From: Collimonas silvisoli
Lineage (GTDB): Bacteria > Pseudomonadota > Gammaproteobacteria > Burkholderiales > Burkholderiaceae_D
NCBI RefSeq assembly: GCF_018305005.1
Contig: NZ_JAGQEG010000025.1
Span: 1 to 61,611, forward strand
Direction: 5' to 3'
DNA: 61,611 bases
This document shows, one piece after another, positions 8,744 to 19,218 of this stretch; the stretch's first letter is position 1, and each line of letters opens with the position of its first letter. A model generated the notes under the pieces. The model saw only the letters and a program-made list of their open reading frames with translations. It made no database searches and was not told the DNA's origin. The position numbers and the translations under genes were made by a program.

Positions 8744-9282
8744 TGTCTACACGCAATCCGCTCCAGCAAACCTGGGAAAAAATCGCTACTCCCGCCAGCC
8801 AATACTGGGCGCAGAGAAACCAGCGCGAACGACGCTTGCTGGCTGCCGCTGCGGCACTGATGCTGATCGCGGTGATTTATCTGCTGTTGCTGAATCCGGC
8901 GCTGAGCGGGCGCGCCCGCCTGCAAAAAAACTTGCCGGCGCTACGCCAGCAAGCCGCCGAATTGCAATCGTTGACAGCCAAGGCCGCGTCTCTGTCGAAC
9001 CAGTCAGCTGAGCGGCCCGCCGCGCCGCTGAGCAAAGAGGCAGTTGAGACCGCATTGAAAAGCAAGGGCTTGAATCCGCAAAGCGTGGTGCTCAGCGGCG
9101 ACATGGCCAAGGTGCAGTTATCGGCGGTGGCGTTTGCCGGCTTGCTCGACTGGCTCGACGACGCACAGAAAAACGCGCATTGGCAAGTGGTGGACGCCAA
9201 TGTCAGTGCGCCGGGCGGGGCGAATGCGCAGCCGGGCATCGTCAACGCCACGGTCACCTTGTGGCAGCAAAAGCATGAGTAA
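8743..9282 (+). CDS. gspM: Type II secretion protein GspM
   Basis: A 179-residue bitopic protein starting at the TAATG overlap with gspL. A basic cytoplasmic N-terminus (R-N-Q-R-E-R-R) precedes one transmembrane helix around residues 28-48. The periplasmic remainder has the coiled-coil plus ferredoxin-like fold expected for GspM, which binds GspL. An alternative start at 8719 lies inside gspL. Confidence 0.9.
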   Translation: MSTRNPLQQTWEKIATPASQYWAQRNQRERRLLAAAAALMLIAVIYLLLLNPALSGRARLQKNLPALRQQAAELQSLTAKAASLSNQSAERPAAPLSKEAVETALKSKGLNPQSVVLSGDMAKVQLSAVAFAGLLDWLDDAQKNAHWQVVDANVSAPGGANAQPGIVNATVTLWQQKHE

Positions 9283-9327
9283 TGATCGTGTGTGCCGGGT
9301 ACTCTCGGCTCAGTTGCAGGAAGTTTG

Positions 9328-10116
9328 ATGCGCGGCCCGGGCAGAGTATTGATGTGGTCGGCAGCGGCGCTCCTGAGTGCGCTGATCACGGTGTCGGCTT
9401 TTTTGCCGGCGGCCTGGCTGGCGCCGCTGCTGGAAAGCCGCACCGGCGGCCGACTCACGCTGGGCGATGCGCAAGGTTCCTTGTGGCATGGTTCGGCCTT
9501 TATCGGCGCCGCGCCGAGCGGCAAGGATGCGGTCACGGCGCTATTGCCGGGGCGTTTTGTGTGGCGCCTGTCGCCGCTGGTTGTGCTGGGGCGGGTCGAG
9601 GCGACGTTGGAGAATGCGCAAGTGCTGTCGAGCGCGGTCAGCATTCGCGGCAGCTGGAGCGCATGGTCCATCAGCCCGGCCAGCATGGTTTTGCCGGCCG
9701 AGCGTTTGGCGGCGCTGGGTGCGCCCTTGAACACTTTGCAGCCGTCGGGCAAGATGCAGCTGGGCTGGCAACCGCTGACGCTGGCGCGCAGCAGCGCCGG
9801 CGGCCTCGATATCAACGGTGTCATGACACTGGATATGCTGGCAATGGCGTCGCGCTTGTCGCCGGTCAAGCCGCTGGGCAGTTATCGTTTGCGGTTTGAT
9901 TGGCGGGGGCGGCAGGCCGGCCTGACGCTGATGACATTAGGCGGAGCGATGCTGTTGAACGGCAGCGGCAAATTGCAAGACGGTCATTTACAGTTTTCGG
10001 GGACCGCGGAAGCGGCGGCAGGACAAGAGGAAAAGTTGGCGACTTTGCTGAGTCTGCTAGGTCAGCGGCGCCAGATGAATGGCAGAAATGTTATCGGACT
10101 AGAGTTCAAATCATGA
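9328..10116 (+). CDS. gspN: Type II secretion protein GspN
   Basis: The ATG at 9328 is preceded by AGGAAG and gives 262 residues; a GTG at 9292 is unlikely. A single N-terminal transmembrane segment is followed by the periplasmic GspN region (W-L-A-P-L-L-E, G-R-L-T-L-G-D-A-Q-G-S-L-W-H-G-S near residues 27-60). That G-S-L-W-H-G motif is typical of the family. GspN is a non-universal T2SS component of unclear role. The stop overlaps the gspD start. Confidence 0.9.
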   Translation: MRGPGRVLMWSAAALLSALITVSAFLPAAWLAPLLESRTGGRLTLGDAQGSLWHGSAFIGAAPSGKDAVTALLPGRFVWRLSPLVVLGRVEATLENAQVLSSAVSIRGSWSAWSISPASMVLPAERLAALGAPLNTLQPSGKMQLGWQPLTLARSSAGGLDINGVMTLDMLAMASRLSPVKPLGSYRLRFDWRGRQAGLTLMTLGGAMLLNGSGKLQDGHLQFSGTAEAAAGQEEKLATLLSLLGQRRQMNGRNVIGLEFKS

Positions 10117-12389
10117 AAGATAAAATGTATTTCGCACCACTTTCAAACACAAGCAACTGGCGCAGCGCCGCTGCCATCGTCCTGCTGACCTGCGTCACTG
10201 CCGCTGCGGCGCAGCCGGTGCTGGGAAACTCGGCAAGCAATGCCACTGACGGCGTGAGCGGCCAGGCCGTGATGAATTTTGTCGGCGCCGACATCGAATC
10301 GGTGATCAAGGCAGTCGGCCAGTACACCAATACCACTTTCATCGTCGATCCGCGCGTCAAGGGCAGCATCAACCTGGTGTCGGAAAAGCCGTTGAGCAAG
10401 ACCCAGGCTTTCGATTTGCTGGCCTCGACCCTGCGCTTGCAAGGTTATGCAGTGGTGCGCGGCGACGGTTTTGTCAAAGTAGTGCCGGAAGCGGACGCCA
10501 AGTTGCAGGTGGCGCCAACGCGGCCGGCCAGCGTCAGGGGCGATCAGATTGCCACCCAGATTTTTTCGCTGAACTATGAATCGGCAACCAATATCCTGCC
10601 GGTATTGCGGCCGCTGATCTCACCCAACAACACCATCAACGCCAACCCAGGCAACAACACGCTGGTGGTGACCGATTACGCGGAAAACCTGCAGCGTCTG
10701 GGGAAAATGATCGCCGCCCTCGATGTGCCGGCAGTCAACGATCTGGATGTGATCCCGGTACGTTATGCGGTGGCCAGCGATATTGCCGTGATGGCGAGCA
10801 AGCTACTGGATTCCGGTTCTGCCGCGCCTGGCGCCGGCGACAGTTCCCGCACCATGATCATGGCCGATTCCAGAACAAATTCGGTGGTGATCCGGGCGCC
10901 GTCCGCGGGCCGCGCAAACCTGGCCAAATCGCTGATCGCCAAACTCGACCAGCCGACTGCCAACGCCGGCAACGTGCATGTGGTTTATCTGAAAAACGCC
11001 GATGCCGGCAAACTGGCTAGAACCTTGCGCGCGATTGTTTCGCAGGATCCTTCGGCGTCGGTCAGCAGTCAATCCAGCAAGAGTTCCAGCGGCGGTTCCG
11101 GCAGCATGTTGCAAGGTTCGAGTACCGGCAGCGCGCTGAATTCCGGCAATTCCACATCGCCGTCGTCGCCATCGTCCTCCTCCGATGCATCGTCCCAATC
11201 TTCCGGCGGCAGCGGCAGCAGCGCTGCCGGCTTTATCCAGGCGGATGAATCCACCAATACCCTGATCATTACCGCCAGTGAGCCGATCTATCGCAATATC
11301 CGCGGCGTGATTGACCAGCTCGATACCCGCCGCGCCCAGGTTTATGTGGAGGCCTTGATTGTCGAGGTCACGGATACTGCGGCGAGCGAGATCGGCGTGC
11401 AATGGCTGGCGTTGAGCGGCGACAAGAATAGTGCTTACCGCGTAGGCGGCGGTACCGGATTCACCGGCACCAACTCCGGTCTCGGGACCACCAATCTGTT
11501 CAACGCGGCAATTGGCCAGGCTGAGAATAGCACCACCGTACCTACGGTCGGAAGCGGCTTGCAGCTTGGCGTATTCCGCCAGATTGCCGGAAAAATCGGT
11601 TTAGGCGCTTTAGCCAGCGCCTTGAATTCCACTACCGGCAGTAACGTGCTGTCGATGCCGAATTTGCTGACGCTGGATAATGAAGAGGCCAAGATTATCG
11701 TTGGTCAGAACGTGCCTTTTGTCACGGGCTCAACCTTGACCACCGGCGCCGGCACCAGCAGTCCATTCACCACCATCGATCGCAAGGACGTTGGTACTGC
11801 ACTGAAGATAAAGCCGCATATTTCAGAAGGCGGCACGGTGCGCCTGGAAATTTCGCAAGAAGTCTCGGCGGTGATTGCGAACACGGCAAATGCTGCCAAC
11901 GGGCCGACCACCACCAAGCGATCTTTGGATACGAATGTCGTGATCGATGATGGCGAGATCATTGCGTTGGGCGGCTTGATTGGCGATAACAACCAGAACG
12001 GCGTGCAAAAAGTACCGCTGCTGGGCGATTTGCCGTTTATTGGTAATTTCTTCAAGTACCAGTCCGGTTCACGCGAGAAAACCAATCTGATGATATTTTT
12101 GCGCCCGGTTATTGTGCGCGACAAAGACACCAGCAATCTGTTAGCCGTAGATCGCTACGACTACATGCGCAAACAACAGATCAAGGTACAGCCGGGCAAG
12201 AGCCTCCTGACCGATTTCGGCTCGTCGGTGACCTCCAGGCTGGAAGACGGCGGCCCGTTCATCGATCTGCGCAAGCAGCAGGATATGCCCGACGGACAAC
12301 ATCAGCCTACGCCCGAGCAGCCTCAACTGCAGATGCCGAAACCGGCGACTGCACCCGCACCGGGCCTCTTGAATGACAGAACGCCATGA
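10113..12389 (+). CDS. gspD: Type II secretion outer-membrane secretin GspD
   Basis: Forms the outer-membrane secretin channel. The ATG at 10113 overlaps the gspN stop and gives 758 residues with a signal peptide ending near the A-A-A-A-Q at 30-35. N0 (F-V-G-A-D-I-E-S-V-I-K-A-V), N1 and N2 domains follow. A Ser/Gly-rich low-complexity insertion occupies about residues 315-375 within N3, then comes the secretin core with V-P-L-L-G-D-L-P-F-I-G-N-F-F near 632-645. The C-terminus is Pro/Gln-rich and may be the S-domain. No lipidation site is seen on the protein and no pilotin gene is nearby. Confidence 0.96.
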   Translation: MKDKMYFAPLSNTSNWRSAAAIVLLTCVTAAAAQPVLGNSASNATDGVSGQAVMNFVGADIESVIKAVGQYTNTTFIVDPRVKGSINLVSEKPLSKTQAFDLLASTLRLQGYAVVRGDGFVKVVPEADAKLQVAPTRPASVRGDQIATQIFSLNYESATNILPVLRPLISPNNTINANPGNNTLVVTDYAENLQRLGKMIAALDVPAVNDLDVIPVRYAVASDIAVMASKLLDSGSAAPGAGDSSRTMIMADSRTNSVVIRAPSAGRANLAKSLIAKLDQPTANAGNVHVVYLKNADAGKLARTLRAIVSQDPSASVSSQSSKSSSGGSGSMLQGSSTGSALNSGNSTSPSSPSSSSDASSQSSGGSGSSAAGFIQADESTNTLIITASEPIYRNIRGVIDQLDTRRAQVYVEALIVEVTDTAASEIGVQWLALSGDKNSAYRVGGGTGFTGTNSGLGTTNLFNAAIGQAENSTTVPTVGSGLQLGVFRQIAGKIGLGALASALNSTTGSNVLSMPNLLTLDNEEAKIIVGQNVPFVTGSTLTTGAGTSSPFTTIDRKDVGTALKIKPHISEGGTVRLEISQEVSAVIANTANAANGPTTTKRSLDTNVVIDDGEIIALGGLIGDNNQNGVQKVPLLGDLPFIGNFFKYQSGSREKTNLMIFLRPVIVRDKDTSNLLAVDRYDYMRKQQIKVQPGKSLLTDFGSSVTSRLEDGGPFIDLRKQQDMPDGQHQPTPEQPQLQMPKPATAPAPGLLNDRTP

Positions 12390-13837
12390 ACGATCCCAGA
12401 ATGACCGACACGCGTCTGCTGCCCTACGCTTTTGCCCGCAATTTCTCCTTGCTGGCGCAGCGTACGGAGGACGCTAACGGCGCTGACAATGCGGTGGAGC
12501 TGTGGATTTCCGACGCCACCCAGCCCAGCGCCATCGCCGAAGCCAGCCGCCGCTTTGGCCGCGTCAAATTCCGCAAGCTGTCGCGGGATGAACTGGACGA
12601 AGCGATCGCCAAGGCCTATGCCGGCGCCGGCGGCGATGCCGCGCAAGTGGTGGATGAGTTTGAATCCGATCTCGATCTCGCCAAGCTGATGCAAGACATG
12701 CCGGCGATCGAGGATTTGCTGGAATCGTCCGACGATGCGCCGGTGATCCGCATGATCAATGTTTTGCTGACCCAGGCTTTGCGGGAAGGTGCATCGGATA
12801 TCCATATCGAACCGTTCGAGCAGATTTCGGTAGTGCGTTTCCGCATCGACGGCAGTTTGCGCGATGTGGTGCGGCCCAAGAAAGCGGTCCATGCTTCGCT
12901 GATTTCCCGTATCAAGATCATGGCGCAACTGGATATCGCCGAAAAACGCCTGCCGCAGGATGGCCGCATCACTTTGCGTGTCGGCGGCAAGCCGGTGGAC
13001 GTGCGGGTGTCGACCTTGCCTACCGGGCACGGCGAACGTGCGGTGCTGCGTTTGCTGGACAAGGAAGCCGGCCGGCTCGACCTGCAACATCTCGGCATGA
13101 GCCCGGCGGTGCTGCCGCAATTCGATCGCCTGATCGCACAACCGCACGGCATCGTGCTGGTCACCGGGCCGACCGGTTCCGGCAAGACCACCACGCTGTA
13201 CGCCGCGCTGTCGCGCCTGAATACCAGCAGCACCAATATCCTGACGGTGGAAGATCCGATCGAGTACGAACTGGCCGGCGTCGGCCAGACCCAGGTCAAT
13301 GCGCGCATCGAGATGACCTTCGCCAAAGCCTTGCGGGCGATTTTGCGGCAGGATCCGGACGTCATCATGATCGGTGAAATCCGCGATCTGGAAACCGCAC
13401 AGATTGCGGTGCAGGCTTCGCTGACCGGCCATCTGGTGCTGGCAACCTTGCACACCAACGACTCCGCCGCAGCGGTGACGCGTTTGCTGGATATGGGGAT
13501 CGAACCGTTCCTGTTGTCGTCTTCATTGCTGGGGGTGGTGGCGCAGCGCCTGGTCCGGAAACTATGCACTCATTGCCGCCGTCACGACGGTCAGCTATGG
13601 CATGCGGTAGGTTGCGAGCAATGCGGCCACACCGGCTATCACGGCCGGGTCGGCGTCTATGAATTGTTGCTGACCACCGACGAGATTACGGCGCAGATCC
13701 ACAACCGGGCGTCGGAAGCGGAGATACAGCAAGTGGCGTTACGCAATGGCATGCAGACCATGCGCCAGGATGGCGAACGCTGGCTGACCGAGGGCGTCAC
13801 GACTCAGGCCGAGCTGTTGCGTGTCACTAAAGAGTAA
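12386..13837 (+). CDS. gspE: Type II secretion ATPase GspE
   Basis: Cytoplasmic hexameric ATPase driving pseudopilus assembly. The 483-residue product has the N1E/N2E region and Walker A G-P-T-G-S-G-K-T-T-T near residue 260. The Asp box and Walker B (D-P-D-V-I-M-I-G-E-I-R-D near 323), His box T-L-H-T-N-D, and a tetracysteine zinc motif C-T-H-C ... C-E-Q-C near 394-413 follow. The start overlaps the gspD stop (ATGA). All catalytic elements are present. Confidence 0.97.
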   Translation: MNDPRMTDTRLLPYAFARNFSLLAQRTEDANGADNAVELWISDATQPSAIAEASRRFGRVKFRKLSRDELDEAIAKAYAGAGGDAAQVVDEFESDLDLAKLMQDMPAIEDLLESSDDAPVIRMINVLLTQALREGASDIHIEPFEQISVVRFRIDGSLRDVVRPKKAVHASLISRIKIMAQLDIAEKRLPQDGRITLRVGGKPVDVRVSTLPTGHGERAVLRLLDKEAGRLDLQHLGMSPAVLPQFDRLIAQPHGIVLVTGPTGSGKTTTLYAALSRLNTSSTNILTVEDPIEYELAGVGQTQVNARIEMTFAKALRAILRQDPDVIMIGEIRDLETAQIAVQASLTGHLVLATLHTNDSAAAVTRLLDMGIEPFLLSSSLLGVVAQRLVRKLCTHCRRHDGQLWHAVGCEQCGHTGYHGRVGVYELLLTTDEITAQIHNRASEAEIQQVALRNGMQTMRQDGERWLTEGVTTQAELLRVTKE

Positions 13838-13860
13838 CTGAGGAATAAGCGAGGAGCAGA

Positions 13861-15081
13861 GTGCCAGCATTTCGTTACGAAGCGGTAGATACCGCCGGCA
13901 GCACCACCAAGGGCGTGGTGAATGCGGATAGCGCCAAGATGGCGCGCGCCGATCTGCGCGCTCAAGGTTTGCTGCCGTTGACGGTGGAGGCGATTGCGCA
14001 GCAGGTGGATGCTGCCGGCAATCTGAAACGGCGCGGTTTTGGCGAGCATCTGTCGACCGTGGAGATCGCGTTGTTTACGCGCCAGCTGGCCAGTCTGCTG
14101 GAAGCCAGCCTGCCGTTGGAGCAGGCCTTGACGGCATTGCTGGAACAATCCGAGCGCAGCTATCAGCGCGATCTGATCGCATCGATCCGCTCCGACGTCA
14201 TGGGCGGCGCCGCCTTATCTACCGCACTAGCCGGGCACCCACGCGATTTCGCCGAAATCTACCGGGCGCTGGTAGCTTCTGGCGAGCAGATCGGTCAGTT
14301 ATCACGCGTGTTGTCGCGGCTGGCCGATTACATCGAACGGCGCAATGCACTGGTGCAGAAAGTCAAGCTGGCGTTCACTTATCCGGCGATCGTGACGGTG
14401 GTGGCTTTTGTGATCGTGATTTTCCTGCTGACCTACGTGGTGCCGCAGATCGTTTCGGTGTTCGCCAACACCAAGCAGAAATTGCCGATGCTGACGGTAA
14501 TGATGCTGGCGACTTCCGACTTTGTCCGCAACTACGGCTGGATGGTTTTGATCGTGGTGATCGCACTGTTCTATAGCTGGCGCACGGCGCTGAAAAATCC
14601 TGCCACCAAGATGCGCTGGCATACCTGGCTGCTGAGCGCGCCGCTGTATGGGAAATTCGAGCGCAGCTTGAATACCGCCCGTTTCGCCAGCACGCTGGCG
14701 ATTACCACCGGCTCCGGCGTACCGATTTTGAAAGCGCTGCAAACCAGCCGCGATACGCTGTCCAACGTCGCCATGCGGCAGCAGGTCGATACTGCCGCCA
14801 CCAGCGTGCGCGAGGGGGTCGGCCTGGCGCGCGCGCTGGCGGCGCACAAGCATTTTCCGCCGATGCTGATTCACATGATACGGGCCGGTGAAGTGACCGG
14901 GGAATTGCCTGCCATGCTGGAGCGCGCCGCCAGCGCCCAGGAGCAGGATCTGGAGCGGCGCGCCATGACCATCGCCGGCTTGCTGGAACCGGCCTTGATT
15001 CTGGCGATGGGGGTGGTGGTATTGCTGATCGTGCTGGCAGTGCTGATGCCGATTATTGAAATCAACCAGTTGGTACGCTAG
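13861..15081 (+). CDS. gspF: Type II secretion inner-membrane protein GspF
   Basis: Polytopic platform protein of the T2SS. It is 406 residues from a GTG with GAGGAG in front. It begins P-A-F-R-Y-E-A-V-D-T-A-G, standard for GspF, and has two homologous T2SSF domains. The transmembrane helices are at about residues 170-200, 218-240 and 375-400. F-T-R-Q-L-A-S-L-L-E-A-S-L-P-L-E-Q-A-L in the first domain is the family signature. It is 23 bp after gspE and 8 bp before gspC. Confidence 0.95.
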   Translation: MPAFRYEAVDTAGSTTKGVVNADSAKMARADLRAQGLLPLTVEAIAQQVDAAGNLKRRGFGEHLSTVEIALFTRQLASLLEASLPLEQALTALLEQSERSYQRDLIASIRSDVMGGAALSTALAGHPRDFAEIYRALVASGEQIGQLSRVLSRLADYIERRNALVQKVKLAFTYPAIVTVVAFVIVIFLLTYVVPQIVSVFANTKQKLPMLTVMMLATSDFVRNYGWMVLIVVIALFYSWRTALKNPATKMRWHTWLLSAPLYGKFERSLNTARFASTLAITTGSGVPILKALQTSRDTLSNVAMRQQVDTAATSVREGVGLARALAAHKHFPPMLIHMIRAGEVTGELPAMLERAASAQEQDLERRAMTIAGLLEPALILAMGVVVLLIVLAVLMPIIEINQLVR

Positions 15082-15089
15082 GACAAAAC

Positions 15090-15641
15090 GTGAATCTACA
15101 AATAAGCAAAAAACTGGGGCGGAAAAGCAAACGGCTGCCGGAGTTTCTCAGCCTGCTGCTATTCATGCTGCTCTGTGCTTGCACCGCATACTGGGTCATG
15201 CAGCTGATCAAACCGCCGTTGCGTGCGGTGACCGCGCCGCCGCAAGAGGAGCAGGCGCAGATCGATGTCTCTCTGGCCGCAGGTTTGTTCGGTGGCCGCG
15301 GCACGGTGACGGTTGCCAGCAACTACCAGTTATTGGGCGTGGTAGCGGCAAAGAAAGAGGGTGAGAGCGTGGCGATCCTGAGCGCAGACGGCAAGCCGGC
15401 GCAGGCGGTGCGGCAGGGTAAGGAATTGCTGCCCGGGACCAGCGTCAAGGAAGTGCATGCCACTTATGTCTTGTTGTCTGAAGGCGGCGTTTTGAAGCGT
15501 GTGATGCTGCCGGAGGATGCGCGCTCCAAATCGGGATTGGGCGGAACCTCGCCGATACTCGCTCCAGCGCAGATGGCGCCAGCTTCTCCTAATCAGGATT
15601 TGCCGCCCGAACAGCCACCGGTCCAAGTACAGGATAAATAA
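15090..15641 (+). CDS. gspC: Type II secretion protein GspC
   Basis: A 183-residue bitopic protein from a GTG start. A basic N-terminus and a transmembrane helix at about 18-40 precede a linker and the HR domain (A-S-N-Y-Q-L-L-G-V-V-A near residues 73-83). The HR domain contacts GspD N0 in known systems. The C-terminus is Pro/Gln-rich with no PDZ domain, so this is the short form of GspC. It is last in the operon, after gspF, rather than first. It ends 63 bp from the convergent hslU stop. Confidence 0.88.
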   Translation: MNLQISKKLGRKSKRLPEFLSLLLFMLLCACTAYWVMQLIKPPLRAVTAPPQEEQAQIDVSLAAGLFGGRGTVTVASNYQLLGVVAAKKEGESVAILSADGKPAQAVRQGKELLPGTSVKEVHATYVLLSEGGVLKRVMLPEDARSKSGLGGTSPILAPAQMAPASPNQDLPPEQPPVQVQDK

Positions 15642-15704
15642 GCGGAAAATCTGAAGCGCCGGCTCAAGAGCCTATATTTGCAATAGACTCCTGGCCGGTT
15701 TTTC

Positions 15705-17053
<1,349 letters not shown>

Positions 17054-17057
<4 letters not shown>

Positions 17058-17605
17058 GATGTTGGGTCTTGGTCGAGAGTTTCGATAATGTGCGACTGAT
17101 TGGTGTAGATGCAGAGATCACCTGCAATCACCAGCGACTTCTTGACGATATCGGCTGGCGACAATTCTGTATTTTCCTGCAGCGCCTTGGCGGCCGACTG
17201 GGCGAAGGTGCCGCCCGAGCCGATCGCGCCAATGCCGTCGGTAGGCTCCAGCACATCGCCGTTGCCGGTGATTACCAGGGTGGTTTCGCGGTCGGCGGTC
17301 AACAGCATGGCTTCCAGCCGGCGCAGCATGCGATCGGTGCGCCATTCCTTGGCGAGGTCGACCGAGGCCCGCATCAGATTGCCCTGATGCTTTTCCAGTT
17401 TTGCTTCGAACAGATCGAGCAAGGTGAAAGCGTCGGCAGTGCCGCCAGCAAAACCGACCAGCACTTTGCCTTGGTATAACTTGCGGACTTTGCGGGCAGT
17501 GCCCTTCATGACGACATTGCCGAGTGTTACCTGGCCATCGCCGCCGAGCGCGACGCTGTTGCCGCGCCGCACTGAAAGAATGGTGGTGCCGTGAAATTGT
17601 TCCAT
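17054..17605 (-). CDS. hslV: ATP-dependent protease peptidase subunit HslV
   Basis: Threonine peptidase ring of HslUV. The ATG at 17605, with GAGGCT upstream, gives [15 protein letters not shown]. Propeptide removal after G6 exposes the catalytic Thr. G-D-G-Q-V-T-L-G and G-F-A-G-G-T-A-D are present, and the product is 183 residues, the normal length. The frame is open upstream to 17674 but that extension lacks homology. It overlaps hslU. Confidence 0.97.
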
Positions 17606-17838
17606 TTTGCTAGCCTCAGAAAATGCGGCCCGGATTGCATAGCGGGGCCGCTCATGCAGGGCACAGGCGCCCATGTTGCATGATGTGATTCGCTATCGAA
17701 TGATAAATCGATACTGTTCCGAAAAAATGGGGACGGCCGGCTTGATTACAAGCGCTGATTTATGTGGATTTGGCGTTGTTATTTTACTACTGCAGAGATT
17801 TGATTTTGTTGAAGCTTTAATTTCTTAATTCTTATTCT

Positions 17839-19218
17839 TCAATTCTTGCGCGGCACTACGCGCACGATTTCCTGTATGCCTATCACCTTGAACAAGGCTG
17901 TCACCAGATGGTTGACGTTGTGAAATTCAATCGCATTGCCGCTGGCGGCAAGCAGCGACAGACCGTTCAGCAGTTCGCCGGCGGCGCTGAAATCGACCCT
18001 GACCAAACGCGAGCAATCGATGATCGCGGGGCTGTGGACAAGCGCATGGGTTTGGATTTTGGTCAGCAACTCTTCGGTTCGCCCTTCGATCAGTGTCGGC
18101 ATCAGCAAACTGGTGCTGCCGATATTGGCGCTCTGGCTGTCGTCCTCGGCAGCCGTGATGATCTTTGCGTGCGGCGCTACAAACGGCGGTGGCGAAACTT
18201 CAAAAGTGATCGAATAATCTATGCTGGCGTCTTCGTAGGCTTGTTCGAGATTGAGCAGATGCAGGATTTCCAGCAGCAGCAGCCATGGCGCAGCGGTTTC
18301 GTCGCGCCGCCCGACCTGCAGGATCTGGCGGATCTTGTCGGCCAGTTCGTCGGCGTCGACCAGTGTCAAGTCCAGCCCTGATTTTTGCAGTTTTTTCAAC
18401 ATGCGCAGCAACAGGCCGCAGCCGATCGGATCTACCGAGCTGACCCGGGTAAACTCCAGGCGCATCGCCGGATGGATGGCGCTCAGTTTTTGCGCGCGTT
18501 CCAGCTGTTTGCCGATGTTGGCGTCGAGTTTGCCGGAGAATGCCACCGCTGGCGTAGCGCCTATTTTTTCCTGGCTTTTTGCCTGCGGATCGAGCGTCAT
18601 GATATCGATCCAGGTCGGCGGCGAAGTTTCAAATTTGTTGGCAAAGTCGACCGACAGATTGTCGAACTCCTGTTGCTTGCCGGTGATTTGATACAGATCC
18701 AGCAGCATTGACCAGACGACGTGGGTGGATGAACCGAGATTGTTTTCGGTAATCGCATGCAACAGCAGTTGCTCGGCGATGTCGCTCTGATTGCTGGCAA
18801 ATAATACCGCCGCTTCTTCAATCACTTCCGGCGTGTCGGACACCGCCACTTCGATGCTGCCGCTGCGCGATTGATCGTCCAGATATTCTGTGGCCCGGCT
18901 CATCACCGGCAACGTCAGCTGGGTGGTGAGTGGGCCCAGGGTAGTCGTGATCGGCGCGCTGTCGGCGTCGGCCGACGCTTTGGGGGAGGGCGGCAGATGG
19001 ACGAATTCGGACGACATCTCCGATTCGATCGCATCGATCTTCATGGTCGTTGTGCTGCGTGCAGCACCATCGCGCTGCGTGGTCGAGTTGGCGTGTCGCT
19101 CAGGACTTTCACCAAACAGAACCGGCGCTTGATTGTCTGCTGCGGCTGGTACCTTGTCATCCGCCGGCGGTGTGCCGCTTGGACGATTATTTTTGCCGAA
19201 GAGCGAGAAAATCCCCAC
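17839..19218 (-). CDS. Protein with two STAS domains and an internal duplication
   Basis: A 459-residue, Ser/Thr/Pro-rich N-terminus precedes two STAS-like segments. One is around residues 215-285 (R-L-E-F-T-R-V-S-S-V-D-P-I-G-C-G), the other is C-terminal (I-I-D-C-S-R-L-V-R-V-D-F-S-A-A-G-E-L). Each is preceded by a related helical module ending F-E-T-S-P-P or F-E-V-S-P-P, so the protein seems built from two tandem copies. STAS domains act as anti-sigma antagonists or partner switches, and no kinase or phosphatase partner is adjacent. It has a GTG start and lies upstream of hslV on the same strand, 233 bp away. Function unknown. Confidence 0.75.
   Translation of the reverse strand: MGIFSLFGKNNRPSGTPPADDKVPAAADNQAPVLFGESPERHANSTTQRDGAARSTTTMKIDAIESEMSSEFVHLPPSPKASADADSAPITTTLGPLTTQLTLPVMSRATEYLDDQSRSGSIEVAVSDTPEVIEEAAVLFASNQSDIAEQLLLHAITENNLGSSTHVVWSMLLDLYQITGKQQEFDNLSVDFANKFETSPPTWIDIMTLDPQAKSQEKIGATPAVAFSGKLDANIGKQLERAQKLSAIHPAMRLEFTRVSSVDPIGCGLLLRMLKKLQKSGLDLTLVDADELADKIRQILQVGRRDETAAPWLLLLEILHLLNLEQAYEDASIDYSITFEVSPPPFVAPHAKIITAAEDDSQSANIGSTSLLMPTLIEGRTEELLTKIQTHALVHSPAIIDCSRLVRVDFSAAGELLNGLSLLAASGNAIEFHNVNHLVTALFKVIGIQEIVRVVPRKN

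Noticed and set aside
12323-13453. A 376-residue minus-strand frame across gspD/gspE, and similar long antisense frames in gspD, ahcY, metK and the oxidoreductase
   Set aside because: They overlap genes with complete catalytic motifs and normal lengths. GC-rich third positions leave the opposite frame open by chance.
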